From Anaerolineales bacterium (GTDB taxonomy: Bacteria > Chloroflexota > Anaerolineae > JAAEKA01): DNA of 64,000 nt. Position 1 is the stretch's first letter. Each line of letters starts with the position of its first letter. Of the stretch, positions 15,973 through 24,341 are shown piece after piece. The stretch is taken from assembly GCA_020634615.1 (NCBI GenBank), contig JACKBI010000002.1:186001-250000 (forward strand), given 5' to 3'. The notes under the pieces were generated by a model. That model was given only the letters and a program-made list of their open reading frames with translations, made no database searches and was not told the origin of the DNA. A program made the position numbers and the translations under genes.

Positions 15973-17480
15973 CTAATTTGACAATGTCAGATTAGGACAA
16001 TGAGAGCCTTTCTGACAATAATAGACGAATGAATTGCCACAAAATGACCGGATGGAAATCGAGCGCTGGGGCCTGAATCTGGGAGAGATCGAGGATTTAG
16101 GCCACCGATTGAGAGAGTTTTGGCATGTATATGGTGTGTATACGCAAACAAAAACTCGAGATACACGTGAATATGGCTATCATTACCTGAACGGCATTCT
16201 GCGGATCGAGAAAGAGCGAACGATAGCAGCAATCAGTCGGACGGAGGGCGTGCCATATCAGAATATGCACCATTACATCAGCGAATCACCCTGGTCGGGA
16301 CCGAAAGTGATCAAGCAGGCCCGGACGGAAATTGTCTGGCATCCACATTTTGAGACGGGAAGCATGTTGCTGGGCGACGAAAGTGCGGATGACAGAAGCG
16401 GCAAAGTGTTGGTCGGCGTCGGTCGTCAGTATAACGGACGACAAGGAAAAGTAGATATCAGTCAGGTCGGCGTCTTTCTCTCGATTGTCAAAGATGGCAA
16501 GCACAACTGGATTGACGGCGAGTTGTACCTGCCAGAAGAGTGGTTTGACGAAGACCATCAAGAGTTGCGCCAGAAAACCGGTCTGCCTGAGGATCGGCAG
16601 TTCCAGACAAAACTGCAACTGTTTTGGCAGATGCTGCAACGAGCGCAAGCAGAAGATATTCCGTTTGCTGCGGTGGGCTGCGATGGACTGTACGGGCGCA
16701 GCTTCTGGCTTCGTCAGAAAATGGATCAGGCTGGCATCGAATTCTATGCCGATGTTCCAGCCAATACCAAAGTCTATCTGAGTGAACCGAAAATCGGCAT
16801 TCCACAGAACAAACGAGGTCGCAAAGCCACGGAACAAAGGGTTTTGTCACCTTTACCACACCGGATCGACGACTTACCAGTCCATCCGTCTGTCCTTTGG
16901 CAAACTCTGACGATCCGGCCTACCGAACGGGGCTGGTTGAAGGCTGGTTTTGCTCGTATTCCAGTTTGGACTGTCCAGGATGACTTGACCGTGACCAAAC
17001 AATGGTTGTTGATGCGCAAAGAAGGCAAGAAATACTCCTATACCTTCAGCAATGCTTCAGCAGACACACCACTTCAGGTCATGGCGTTGCGGAAATCCCA
17101 ACGTTACTTCATCGAACGAGACAACCAGGACGCCAAATCCGAGTTCGGATGGGATGAAATCCAGACTACTTCCTACAATGCCTGGCAACACCAACTCGCT
17201 TTTACCGTTCTTGCCCAGTGGTTTATCAATCAGACCCGTCTCGACTGGGAACAGAAACACCTTCGAGACCCAGACCTTTTAGCCGAGTATGAAGTGGATC
17301 GTCTGCCTGCCCTTTCGGTTGCGAATGTCCGAGAATTACTCCGGGCAGCACTCCCTTTGCCTACTCTCTCTCCGCTAGAGGCTGCTTCTCTTGTCGTTCA
17401 ACACCTGGATAATCGTACTCGCTCTCGCAAATCTCGGGTTCTGAACCGCTCAGGCCCCTAATCTGACATTGTCAAATTAG
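15973..17480 (+). mobile_element. IS701-type insertion sequence
   Basis: About 1.5 kb bounded by perfect 24-bp terminal inverted repeats (CTAATTTGACAATGTCAGAT plus TAGG at 15973-15996; the complement at 17457-17480). It holds one DDE transposase. The repeat itself contains the near-palindrome TGACAATGTCA. No direct target duplication is evident in the immediate flanks: GCCT on the left, ATGC on the right. Ends and gene are intact, so it may be mobile. Confidence 0.88.
16052..17461 (+). CDS. IS701-family DDE transposase
   Basis: About 469 residues. The DDE catalytic core is recognisable: a first Asp in LLGDESADDRSGK followed by VGVGRQYNGRQGKVDISQVG, a second Asp in VGCDGLYG, and the Glu in IERDNQDAKSEFGWDE. 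The spacing and the VGVxRQYxGxxGK block are typical of IS701 transposases. An ATG at 16052 and a TTG six codons earlier are both possible starts. The stop lies inside the right inverted repeat. Codon and base composition look lower in GC than the neighbours, in keeping with recent arrival. Confidence 0.9.
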   Translation: MEIERWGLNLGEIEDLGHRLREFWHVYGVYTQTKTRDTREYGYHYLNGILRIEKERTIAAISRTEGVPYQNMHHYISESPWSGPKVIKQARTEIVWHPHFETGSMLLGDESADDRSGKVLVGVGRQYNGRQGKVDISQVGVFLSIVKDGKHNWIDGELYLPEEWFDEDHQELRQKTGLPEDRQFQTKLQLFWQMLQRAQAEDIPFAAVGCDGLYGRSFWLRQKMDQAGIEFYADVPANTKVYLSEPKIGIPQNKRGRKATEQRVLSPLPHRIDDLPVHPSVLWQTLTIRPTERGWLKAGFARIPVWTVQDDLTVTKQWLLMRKEGKKYSYTFSNASADTPLQVMALRKSQRYFIERDNQDAKSEFGWDEIQTTSYNAWQHQLAFTVLAQWFINQTRLDWEQKHLRDPDLLAEYEVDRLPALSVANVRELLRAALPLPTLSPLEAASLVVQHLDNRTRSRKSRVLNRSGP

Positions 17481-17522
17481 ATGCGATTGCCCTGACAGTC
17501 AGATCGGCTCTCCGACGCCGGA

Positions 17523-17550
17523 TTGATTTCCTCCGGCAAATCGGTATAAT
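17523..17550 (+). promoter_or_regulatory. Predicted promoter of HNH cassette copy 2
   Basis: TTGATT at 17523-17528 and TATAAT at 17545-17550 with a 16-bp spacer. The expected start of transcription is near 17557, about 50 nt before the companion gene. It lies just outside the right end of the insertion sequence. Confidence 0.6.
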
Positions 17551-17608
17551 CCATTGCACTATGACACGCAAGGTCGCTATTGGTCCGAGTGTAGCGGGAG
17601 ATCATGCC

Positions 17609-18067
17609 ATGATACAGGAACAAACGTTGACCGTTCGCTTGCCAGCATCGGTGGTTGCCAAGCTGCAACGAGCGGCTGATTTGACGTATCGCACTGTCGA
17701 TGACATCGTAGCCACGACTGTTGATGCAGCCCTGACTGCGCCACCGAGCGTTCCAGAAAGTCTTGCAGCAGAGTTCGCAGCTATGCACCTGCTTTCAGAC
17801 GAGGCGTTGTGGGCAATGGCTCGGCCATCGCTTTCCTCAGCAGGACAGCATCGCTTGCGTCAACTCAATCATGCCGCTGGAGAGCGCAACCTGACCGAGG
17901 CGGAAACCTCAGAACAGACGGCCTTGCTTGAAGAATACCACATGTCCGTACTTCGTCGTGCACAGGCGCTAGCGATTCTGGCTCAGCGAGGCCACGAAAT
18001 TCCATTCAGAGCTCCGTTGGAGAACAGCGTCGATGACCAGTCCTTCGATTCCGAGATCACTACGTGA
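17609..18067 (+). CDS. Companion protein of the HNH cassette (copy 2), RHH-like N-terminus
   Basis: 152 residues from ATG 17609, chosen because GGGAG sits 8 nt upstream; an in-frame ATG at 17561 lies almost on the predicted transcription start. Residues 1-45 (QTLTVRLPASVVAKLQRAADLTYRTVDDIV) look like a ribbon-helix-helix DNA-binding fold. Residues ~60-130 (LLSDEALWAMA ... LRQLNHAAGERNLTEAE ... LLEEYHMSVLRRAQALAIL) match the C-terminal half of the companion at 4842-5222. Its last 35 nt overlap the HNH start in another frame, a strong coupling signal. Family unnamed; perhaps an autoregulator or antitoxin-like partner (inference). Confidence 0.8.
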   Translation: MIQEQTLTVRLPASVVAKLQRAADLTYRTVDDIVATTVDAALTAPPSVPESLAAEFAAMHLLSDEALWAMARPSLSSAGQHRLRQLNHAAGERNLTEAETSEQTALLEEYHMSVLRRAQALAILAQRGHEIPFRAPLENSVDDQSFDSEITT

Positions 18068-18491
18068 CCAGGTCAAGCGGCGAGCCGGCTTCCGTTGCGA
18101 ATATTGTCGAACTGCCGAGTGGCTGAGTGGAATCGAGGGCGAGATCGACCACATCATTCCGCGCTCAGAAGGCGGGTCGAGCGACCTCGAGAACCTTTGC
18201 TACGCCTGCACGGCCTGCAACGGCTACAAGCAGGCGAAGACAAGCGCCATTGATCCGCTATCGAAGACTTTGGTTCACCTCTTCCATCCGCGGAAGCATG
18301 TCTGGGAAGAGAACTTTGCGTGGAGCGATGACACACTCCGCATCATTGGATTGACTCCCGTTGGACGCGCGACAGTTGAAGGGCTGCGATTGAATCATCC
18401 GCTGGCAGTGTCGGCGCGCACAATCTGGTCCCGAGTCGGGTATCATCCACCACCGGAAGATGGAAACGATTCCCAGACATCTGGAAAGTAG
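18033..18491 (+). CDS. HNH endonuclease (cassette copy 2)
   Basis: 152 residues. The HNH core is complete: CEYC near residue 23, EIDHIIPRSEGG with the catalytic His, NLCYACTACNGYKQ with the Asn and second CxxC. The C-terminal extension (LFHPRKHVWEENF ... IIGLTPVGRATVEGLRLNHP ... VGYHPPPED) matches the one in the nuclease at 4417-4842 closely enough to call them paralogues. It overlaps the companion gene by 35 nt in a different frame. The next gene (GlcD-GlcE) starts 58 bp later with its own ribosome-binding site. Confidence 0.88.
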   Translation: MTSPSIPRSLRDQVKRRAGFRCEYCRTAEWLSGIEGEIDHIIPRSEGGSSDLENLCYACTACNGYKQAKTSAIDPLSKTLVHLFHPRKHVWEENFAWSDDTLRIIGLTPVGRATVEGLRLNHPLAVSARTIWSRVGYHPPPEDGNDSQTSGK

Positions 18492-18548
18492 CTCCCCTCG
18501 TGGATTCGGCTGGTTCGTTCCCCTTACAAGCATTTTAGGAGGTCATCG

Positions 18549-21158
18549 GTGACCGACACGCTCATCTCTGCTCTCGGTTCGATCTTTCCGCCCGGCCGGC
18601 TGTTGACACAGGCCGCGCAGGTTGCGCCCTACGAGTGTGACGCGCTGACGGCCATGCGCGTGCGGCCGCGGGCAGTGGTGCTGGCGGAATCGCAGCAGGA
18701 GGTCATCGACACGGTGCGGCTGTGCAACCGGCTCCGCGTGCCTTTCGTGGCCCGCGGCAGCGGCACCAGCCTCTCCGGCGGCTCGCTGCCCATCGCCGAG
18801 GGGATCGTCATCGCGCTGAACCGGCTGAATCGCGTCCTCAAGCTGGACCCGGACGCCCGCATCGCGGTGGTAGAGCCGGGGGTGATCAACCTCAACGTGA
18901 CCAAGGCTGCTGCGCCATACGGGCTGTACTACGCGCCTGACCCGGCCAGCCAGTCGGTCTGCACAGTGGGCGGCAACATCGCCTTCAACTCAGGCGGCGT
19001 CCACTGCCTGAAGTACGGCATGACCAGCAACCATATCCTGGGCCTGAAGGTCGTGCTGGCTGATGGCGAGGTGGTCAGCTTCGGCAGCGAAAGCCTGGAA
19101 GCAACGGGACCGGACCTGCCTGGCTTCTTCGTTGGCAGCGAGGGGCTGTTCGGCATCGCGCTGGAAGCGACCCTGCGGCTGATCCCGCGCGTCGAGACCT
19201 ATCGCACGGTGCTGGCCGCCTATCGCACTCTCGAAGCAGCCGGCAATGCAGTCGCGATGGTGGTCGCCAGCGGCTTGCTGCCCGGCGCGATGGAAATCAT
19301 GGATCCGCTGGCCATCAAGGCAACCGAGGAAGCGGCCCATGCCGGCTACCCGCTGGACGCGGGCGGGCTGATGATCGTCGAGTTGGAAGGTGAAGCGGTG
19401 CAGGTCGAGGTTGAATTCGAGCGCCTGCTGGAAGTGATCCGCGAATCGGGTGCGTACCAGATCCGCGCCGCCCAGAACGACGCCGAACGGCTGCTGATCT
19501 GGAAAGGGCGCAAGGGTGCGTTCTCGGCCGTGGGCCGGCTCAGCCCGCAATACGTGGTGCAAGACGGCGTGGTGCCAAGAAGCAGCCTGGGAGAAGCGCT
19601 GGCCAGCATCGAGGCGCTGAGCCAGAAGTACAGCCTGCCGGTGGCCAACGTCTTCCACGCCGGCGATGGCAACCTGCACCCGCTGATCCTCTACGACGCC
19701 CGCATCACCGGCGCTTACGACCGCGCCGAGGAGATGGCCAGCGAGATCCTGGACCTCTGCATCGGCCTCGGCGGGTCGATCACCGGTGAGCACGGCATCG
19801 GCATGGAGAAACGCGCCCATCTGCCGCGCATGTTCAGCGAATACGACATGGCAACCATGACGCGCATGCGCCGGGCCATGGACCCGCTGGAGATCGCGAA
19901 CCGCGGGAAGATGCTACAAGTTGCGGGGAACGGTGATCGGTTATCGGTGATCAGTGATCAGTCGTCAGTAGCCAGTGGTCAGTTGCGGAGAGAGACGGAT
20001 CGAGGCAAGTCGGGGCCAGCAGATGTCGTGCAGCCGCAGAACCTGGCTGAGCTACAATATGTAGTGCGAAGCTGCGAACGGCTGGTGGTACGCGGCGGCG
20101 GGAGCAAGCACGCATTATCTGCGGCGCAGGACGGTGCAATGGTGCTGGACATGCGCGGGCTGCGCGGCATTGTGGAGTACGTGCCCGACGAGTTCACTTT
20201 TACAGCGCTGGCCGGCACGCCGGTGAGCGAGGTGGCGGCGATGCTGGCGGAACACGGCCAGTACCTGCCCTTCGACCCGCCGCTGGCCGATGCCGGCGCG
20301 ACGCTGGGCGGCACGGTGGCCGCCGGACTGAGCGGGCCGGGCAGGTACCGCTACGGCGGCGTGCGTGATTTCATCCTGGGCGTGCGCTTCGTGGACGGGC
20401 ACGGCAGCGTGGTGCGCGGCGGCGGCAAGGTGGTCAAAAACGCGGCCGGCTTCGACTTTCCCAAGCTGATGGTAGGCAGCCTGGGCCGGTTGGGCGTGAT
20501 GGCTGAGCTGAGCTTCAAGGTCTTCCCGCAGCCGCAGGTTTTCGCGACGCTGGTCGCTTCATACACTGATGCAGCGGCTGCCCAGGCTGACATTCAACGG
20601 CTCACTCGTCAGCCGCTGGACATCGAAGCCATTGATCTGGCAGTTCCCGGCGAGATCGACAGCACCGGCGTTACTCTCTACGTGCGCATCGGCGGGCTGG
20701 CGGAAACGCTGACGCTCCGCATCGACCGCCTGCAGGCCCTGTTGCGCGCGGTCGCCGGTGATCTACAAGTCGCCACCGGCGACGAAGAGGCCGGGTTGTG
20801 GCGCGCGGCGCGCGAGTTCACCTGGGCGCCGCATAAGCTGCCGCTGGTCAAGACGCCGTGCAACGCTGTCAAGCTCGCGCGACTGGCAGACGCATTGATA
20901 CGCGGCGCCGGCGACCAGACCGGTGATATGCGTTTGCGTTTCAGCGTGGCCGGCAATGTGGCGTGGCTCGCCTGGCCGGGCGACCTGCGCGGCGACGCCC
21001 TCGCTCTGGATACCATTCTCAGCCAGGCAGGCCTGCCCGGTCTGGTGCTGCGCGGCGCAACCGGCGGCCCTCACATCGGCGCACCAATCCCGCAAGCCAA
21101 TGCCTTCTACCGGCGCGTCAAGGGTGTCCTCGATCCGCAGGGCCGTTTTAGCTCCTAG
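18549..21158 (+). CDS. Fused glycolate oxidase subunits GlcD-GlcE
   Basis: 869 residues from a GTG with AGGAGG 6 nt upstream. Residues ~1-460 form a GlcD-type FAD subunit: the PP-loop [25 protein letters not shown], and the C-terminal [11 protein letters not shown] and [14 protein letters not shown]. Residues ~490-869 are a GlcE-type second FAD-binding half ([56 protein letters not shown]). Normally these are separate genes. The linker (~461-490, [17 protein letters not shown]) is translated from a GATCAGT-type low-complexity repeat. The enzyme oxidises glycolate or another 2-hydroxyacid to the 2-oxoacid. No GlcF Fe-S subunit is adjacent. Shell and aldolase genes follow on the same strand. 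Confidence 0.87.
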   Translation: MTDTLISALGSIFPPGRLLTQAAQVAPYECDALTAMRVRPRAVVLAESQQEVIDTVRLCNRLRVPFVARGSGTSLSGGSLPIAEGIVIALNRLNRVLKLDPDARIAVVEPGVINLNVTKAAAPYGLYYAPDPASQSVCTVGGNIAFNSGGVHCLKYGMTSNHILGLKVVLADGEVVSFGSESLEATGPDLPGFFVGSEGLFGIALEATLRLIPRVETYRTVLAAYRTLEAAGNAVAMVVASGLLPGAMEIMDPLAIKATEEAAHAGYPLDAGGLMIVELEGEAVQVEVEFERLLEVIRESGAYQIRAAQNDAERLLIWKGRKGAFSAVGRLSPQYVVQDGVVPRSSLGEALASIEALSQKYSLPVANVFHAGDGNLHPLILYDARITGAYDRAEEMASEILDLCIGLGGSITGEHGIGMEKRAHLPRMFSEYDMATMTRMRRAMDPLEIANRGKMLQVAGNGDRLSVISDQSSVASGQLRRETDRGKSGPADVVQPQNLAELQYVVRSCERLVVRGGGSKHALSAAQDGAMVLDMRGLRGIVEYVPDEFTFTALAGTPVSEVAAMLAEHGQYLPFDPPLADAGATLGGTVAAGLSGPGRYRYGGVRDFILGVRFVDGHGSVVRGGGKVVKNAAGFDFPKLMVGSLGRLGVMAELSFKVFPQPQVFATLVASYTDAAAAQADIQRLTRQPLDIEAIDLAVPGEIDSTGVTLYVRIGGLAETLTLRIDRLQALLRAVAGDLQVATGDEEAGLWRAAREFTWAPHKLPLVKTPCNAVKLARLADALIRGAGDQTGDMRLRFSVAGNVAWLAWPGDLRGDALALDTILSQAGLPGLVLRGATGGPHIGAPIPQANAFYRRVKGVLDPQGRFSS
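19930..19985 (+). repeat. GATCAGT-type repeat inside the GlcD-GlcE fusion
   Basis: A run of degenerate 7-10 bp units (GGTGATCAGTGATCAGTCGT, CAGTAGCCAGTGGTCAGT). Related units occur between genes at 43908-43935 and 44025-44070. Here it is in frame and encodes the linker between the two enzyme halves. Confidence 0.75.
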
Positions 21159-21193
21159 CCGCGCGCCCCGCTGAACCTGAAAGAAACTGTCTC

Positions 21194-22453
21194 ATGCCAA
21201 TCTCATTCGATCCACAAACGGGGTTTGTAAAACCGCGCTACGATGGCGGCTGCTTCTCCGACATTCCCGGCTTCATCCGCTCCGTGCTAATCGGCGATGC
21301 ATCCGGCGCCCTCAAACCGGATGGCTTCCAAAGACTGCCGGAACGCTATCAGAACGTAATCTTGCTCTTCATTGATGCCTTTGGCTGGCGCTTCTTCGAG
21401 CAAACTGCCGACCGCTACCCGTTCCTCCAGCGCTTCATCCACCAGGGCAGCGTCACCAAGTTGACGTCACAGTTCCCTTCCACAACCGCCGCGCACGTCA
21501 CTGCGTTGTACACAGGCCGACCGGTGGGCCAACATGGCATCTTTGAGTGGCAATACTACGAACCGTTGGTCGATGCGATCATCCAGCCGCTGCCATTTTC
21601 CTTTGCGGGCACCAAGCAACCAGAGACACTACGCGAAACAGGCGTCCCCGGCAACGTGTTGCTGCCGCGCAACGACTTCGTGCAAGGCCTGCAGGCGGCC
21701 GGCATCACCTGCTATGTTTCCCAGCCCGGCGCGCTCAGCGGCTCGACCTATTCGACGATGATCAGTGAAGGTGCGACGCTGCTGCCCTACAAGACCCAGC
21801 CCGAAATGCTGGTGAATCTTGGGCTGGCGATGGACGAGGCCAGCGGGCCGGCGCTGTTCAGCATCTACCTGCCGCAGATCGACTCCATCTGCCACGACTA
21901 CGGGCCGGGGTCGCTCCATCTGGAAGCGGAAATGGAGGCGTGTTTCGCCGGCCTGGAAAGCTGGTTCCAGCGCGAGCAACTGCGCGGCCGTCCCGACACG
22001 CTGCTGCTGGTGACTGCCGACCACGGCCAGGTCGCGGTCGATCCCGATACGGTGATCTACCTGAACCTGCTGCCCGAATACACGACTCTGAAGCCGCTCC
22101 TGCGCACCAACCGTCAGGGCCAGGTGCTGGCGCCGGCCGGCTCGCCGCGCGACATGTTCCTGTACGTCCGCGAGGGCGAGATCGAAGCGGCGCGCAGCCT
22201 GCTCTCGAGCCTGCTGACCGACCGAGCAGTGGTAGCACGCACTTCGGAACTGATGGACGCCGGCTACTTCGGCCCGCCGCCCTTTGCGCCACAGTTCCTG
22301 GCGCGCATGGCTGAACTGGTGATCCTGCCATTCGAGGGCGAGAGCGTCTGGTGGTTCGAGCAGGACCGCTACGACATGCACTTCCGCGGCCATCACGGCG
22401 GGCTGACGGCGGGCGAAATGGAGATCCCGCTGCTGCTGTACGCGTTCGATTGA
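21194..22453 (+). CDS. Alkaline-phosphatase-fold phosphodiesterase/nucleotide pyrophosphatase
   Basis: 419 residues. The metal and nucleophile set of the type I phosphodiesterase/nucleotide pyrophosphatase family is present: Asp in LLFIDAFGW, Thr nucleophile in FPSTTAAHVTALYTG, Asp/His in LPQIDSICHDYGPGS, DHG in TADHGQVAVD, and a final His pair in FRGHHGGLT. No signal peptide is seen, so it is probably cytoplasmic. Family members hydrolyse phosphodiester or phosphonate bonds; the substrate is unknown. It lies 35 bp after GlcD-GlcE and just before the first shell gene, and may act on a phosphorylated intermediate of the same pathway (inference). Confidence 0.88.
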   Translation: MPISFDPQTGFVKPRYDGGCFSDIPGFIRSVLIGDASGALKPDGFQRLPERYQNVILLFIDAFGWRFFEQTADRYPFLQRFIHQGSVTKLTSQFPSTTAAHVTALYTGRPVGQHGIFEWQYYEPLVDAIIQPLPFSFAGTKQPETLRETGVPGNVLLPRNDFVQGLQAAGITCYVSQPGALSGSTYSTMISEGATLLPYKTQPEMLVNLGLAMDEASGPALFSIYLPQIDSICHDYGPGSLHLEAEMEACFAGLESWFQREQLRGRPDTLLLVTADHGQVAVDPDTVIYLNLLPEYTTLKPLLRTNRQGQVLAPAGSPRDMFLYVREGEIEAARSLLSSLLTDRAVVARTSELMDAGYFGPPPFAPQFLARMAELVILPFEGESVWWFEQDRYDMHFRGHHGGLTAGEMEIPLLLYAFD

Positions 22454-22460
22454 CCTGTGG

Positions 22461-22466
22461 TATAAT
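22461..22466 (+). promoter_or_regulatory. Extended -10 element giving a leaderless shell-gene transcript
   Basis: TGTGGTATAAT ends 7 nt before the ATG at 22474. In a standard promoter this places the first transcribed base on or next to the start codon, and no ribosome-binding site is visible. A leaderless mRNA is therefore predicted. There is no matching -35 at the usual distance. Confidence 0.5.
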
Positions 22467-22473
22467 CCCGCCC

Positions 22474-22749
22474 ATGCAACTGGCACGTGTGATCGGCACT
22501 CTTGTCGCAACTCAGAAATATCCGGGCCTGGAAGGGGTCAAGCTACTTGTCATTCAGCCGCTGGACAAGCAGCAGCAGCCCGCCGGTGAACCTGTGGTCG
22601 CGGCTGACGGCACCGCGCAGGCCGGTCCTGGCGAGCTGGTCTTCTTCATCGCCAGCCGCGAGGCTGCGCTGGCGCTCCCCGTCCAGTTCGTGCCGGTCGA
22701 TCACGCCATCGTCGGAATCGTCGATGATGTGAGTTCCGTGGTGCTTTAG
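22474..22749 (+). CDS. EutN/CcmL-type bacterial microcompartment pentameric shell protein (1)
   Basis: 91 residues, the normal size of a BMC vertex protein. The fold signature is clear: MQLARVIGTLVATQKYPGLE, then GVKLLVIQPLD, AGPGELVFFIASREAA, and the C-terminal DHAIVGIVDDV. Pentamers of this family cap the vertices of polyhedral protein shells. Unlike the second copy, the loop after VIQPLD is rich in Gln (KQQQPAGEPVV). The upstream frame could be read from 22351 but overlaps the phosphodiesterase gene, and family N-termini begin as here. No BMC-H hexamer gene is in the window. Confidence 0.93.
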   Translation: MQLARVIGTLVATQKYPGLEGVKLLVIQPLDKQQQPAGEPVVAADGTAQAGPGELVFFIASREAALALPVQFVPVDHAIVGIVDDVSSVVL

Positions 22750-22851
22750 TGCAGTAGTTCGATAGTTCGGCAGCGCTGAAGTTCTGTTCGATAGGCGCGT
22801 CTCGATTGATTTGCTGAAACGACCAGACCCTGAAAGCGCAACCAAAAAACC
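22750..22851. repeat. TAGTTCG-type low-complexity repeat (left of small gene)
   Basis: Units such as CAGTAGTTCGATAGTTCGGC between shell gene 1 and the small gene at 22852. The inverted counterpart (GAACTACCGCACT and so on) lies at 23085-23128 on the other side of that gene. The same family fills 37042-37252. Confidence 0.6.
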
Positions 22852-23052
22852 ATGACTGATGTGACCGAGATCAAAGCAGCCATCACCCAGCTCTCGCCGC
22901 GCGAGGTGCTTGAACTGCGCAAGTGGTTCGACGAGTGGGAAGACGAAGTGTGGAACTGCCAAATCGAAGCCGATATTCAGGCAGGACAGCGTGATCTCCA
23001 CGCTAACGAGACGATCCACGACCTCAAAGCCGGAAACTTCCGAGAACTTTGA
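22852..23052 (+). CDS. Small antitoxin-like protein
   Basis: 66 residues: MTDVTEIKAAITQLSPREVL then ELRKWFDEWEDEVWNCQIEA and a tail IHDLKAGNFREL. The LSPxExxELRxWxxExxxxxWxxQIExD pattern is that of small proteins often paired with RelE/ParE toxins. No toxin gene follows, so this copy is either orphan or serves another purpose. It interrupts the two shell genes and is flanked on both sides by inverted TAGTTCG-type repeats, which suggests insertion as a unit. Confidence 0.7.
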   Translation: MTDVTEIKAAITQLSPREVLELRKWFDEWEDEVWNCQIEADIQAGQRDLHANETIHDLKAGNFREL

Positions 23053-23134
23053 CGCCCCTCGCCAACCCTTCGCTACGGTTTCCTTAACCCATTAACGAAC
23101 TACCGCACTCACACACTAGCGAACTCCTTCCCCC

Positions 23135-23422
23135 ATGTACATCGGACGCGTCTTCGGCAACGTCGTTGCCACCATCAAACATCCCACCTTCGACGGCCAC
23201 AAGCTGCTGCTGGTCGAGCGGCTGCGCCCTGACACCGGCACGGCCGAGGCCAAGTACGACATCGCGGTCGATCTGGCACAGGCTGGCCCGGGCGACACCG
23301 TGCTGGTGCTGGACGAAGGGAACGGGGCGCGGCAACTGCTGAACATGGAGCCGAACGGCTGCGTGCGCGCGGTGATCGTCGGCATCGTGGACGACATCGA
23401 CCTGCCGGGGATGGCTGCGTGA
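23135..23422 (+). CDS. EutN/CcmL-type bacterial microcompartment pentameric shell protein (2)
   Basis: 95 residues: MYIGRVFGNVVATIKHPTFD, GHKLLLVERL, a second strand set with AQAGPGDTVLVLDEGNGARQ, and VRAVIVGIVDDIDLPG at the C-terminus. This matches the canonical BMC vertex protein closely, more so than copy 1. Its stop overlaps the GTG start of the aldolase gene (GTGA), indicating coupled translation and supporting a joint role for shell and aldolase. Confidence 0.95.
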   Translation: MYIGRVFGNVVATIKHPTFDGHKLLLVERLRPDTGTAEAKYDIAVDLAQAGPGDTVLVLDEGNGARQLLNMEPNGCVRAVIVGIVDDIDLPGMAA

Positions 23423-24213
23423 GCGCTTTGATCCGCTACGAGGCCGGCAAGAAGCCCGCCCGCCGCCTCACCGAACAGCAACTGCGCCAGGAAATCATCC
23501 AGGTCTGCCGGTTGCTTCACCAGAAAAACTACTGCCTGGCCACCGATGGCAACGTCAGCGCTCGTCTCGACGACGGGCGTTTTCTCGTCACGCCCAGCGG
23601 CTACAGCAAAGCGCTGGTGCAGGCCAGCCAGCTTGTCACCATCGACGACACCGGCCAGGTCGTGGGTCAAGGAAAGTACAACGCCCAGCGCGGGCTGCGT
23701 CCCAGTTCCGAGATCCTGCTGCATCTGGAGGCCTATCGTCAGCGCCCCGATGTCCAGGCGGTGGTCCATGCGCATCCACCCATCGCCATCGCGCTGAGCA
23801 TCGCCGGCTACGATGTCGCGCCCTGCCTGCTGCCCGAGGTGATCCTTGGCTTTGGCCGCATCCCGACCACCAACTACGCCACGCCAGCTTCGGTCGAGGG
23901 AGCGAAGGTTATCACCGACCTGATCAACCGCTACGACGCGCTGGTGTTGCAGCGTCACGGCAGCGTCACCGTCGGCGGCACCGTCGTTGAGGCGTATCTC
24001 AGACTGGAAAAGCTGGAGCAGGCCGCGCTGATCACCAAGACCGTGATCGAGCTTGGGCGCGCGCGGCCCTTCCCCGCGGACGAAGTGGAAAAGCTGGCCG
24101 GCTGGCGCAGGGATCAGGGGCTGAACCGGCCCGGCCAGGACGAGGAAATCCGCGGCGCGTGTGCTGTGTGCAGCGCAGGCGGCGGCGGCAGTTGCCTGTT
24201 CCCCGATCGGTGA
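23419..24213 (+). CDS. Class II aldolase/adducin-family protein
   Basis: 264 residues. Zinc and catalytic features of fuculose-/rhamnulose-phosphate aldolases are present: a phosphate-binding GNVSAR segment (TDGNVSARLDDG), TPSGYSK, PSSEILLHLEAY, zinc ligands in VVHAHPPIAI and a third His in LQRHGSVTVGG. Such enzymes cleave 1-phosphorylated deoxysugars to DHAP and lactaldehyde. In microcompartments, aldolases of this class feed fucose/rhamnose degradation. The GTG start overlaps shell gene 2. The C-terminus (GACAVCSAGGGGSCLFPDR) ends in a short Cys/Gly tail of unknown use. Confidence 0.9.
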   Translation: MSALIRYEAGKKPARRLTEQQLRQEIIQVCRLLHQKNYCLATDGNVSARLDDGRFLVTPSGYSKALVQASQLVTIDDTGQVVGQGKYNAQRGLRPSSEILLHLEAYRQRPDVQAVVHAHPPIAIALSIAGYDVAPCLLPEVILGFGRIPTTNYATPASVEGAKVITDLINRYDALVLQRHGSVTVGGTVVEAYLRLEKLEQAALITKTVIELGRARPFPADEVEKLAGWRRDQGLNRPGQDEEIRGACAVCSAGGGGSCLFPDR

Positions 24214-24239
24214 CGTGACGGCCGCTCCACGCCAAGTCA

Positions 24240-24292
24240 TTGGGGATGAGGCTCCCCGCACCAAACCGTTGCAAGACTGATAGCCTCTACCG
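24240..24292 (+). ncRNA. Fluoride riboswitch aptamer (crcB motif)
   Basis: The RNA contains TGGGGATGAGGCTCCCC, then ACCAAACC, GTTGCAAGAC and CTGATAGCCTCTAC. These are the conserved GATG-loop stem, pseudoknot strands and CTGATRGCCTCTAC block of the crcB/fluoride aptamer. It lies immediately upstream of a crcB gene, which is the textbook partner. Binding of fluoride would favour expression of the exporter. Confidence 0.9.
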
Positions 24293-24320
24293 GCGATAAC
24301 CGCCTGGTAGAGGCTATTTT
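24279..24320 (+). terminator. Intrinsic terminator overlapping the fluoride aptamer
   Basis: ATAGCCTCTACC pairs with GGTAGAGGCTAT and is followed by TTTTGC. The left arm is also the 3' conserved block of the aptamer, so ligand-stabilised folding and termination are mutually exclusive. This is the expression platform of a transcriptional ON switch (fluoride relieves termination). Confidence 0.85.
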
Positions 24321-24341
24321 GCAACTATGAGAAGTGTGTAA

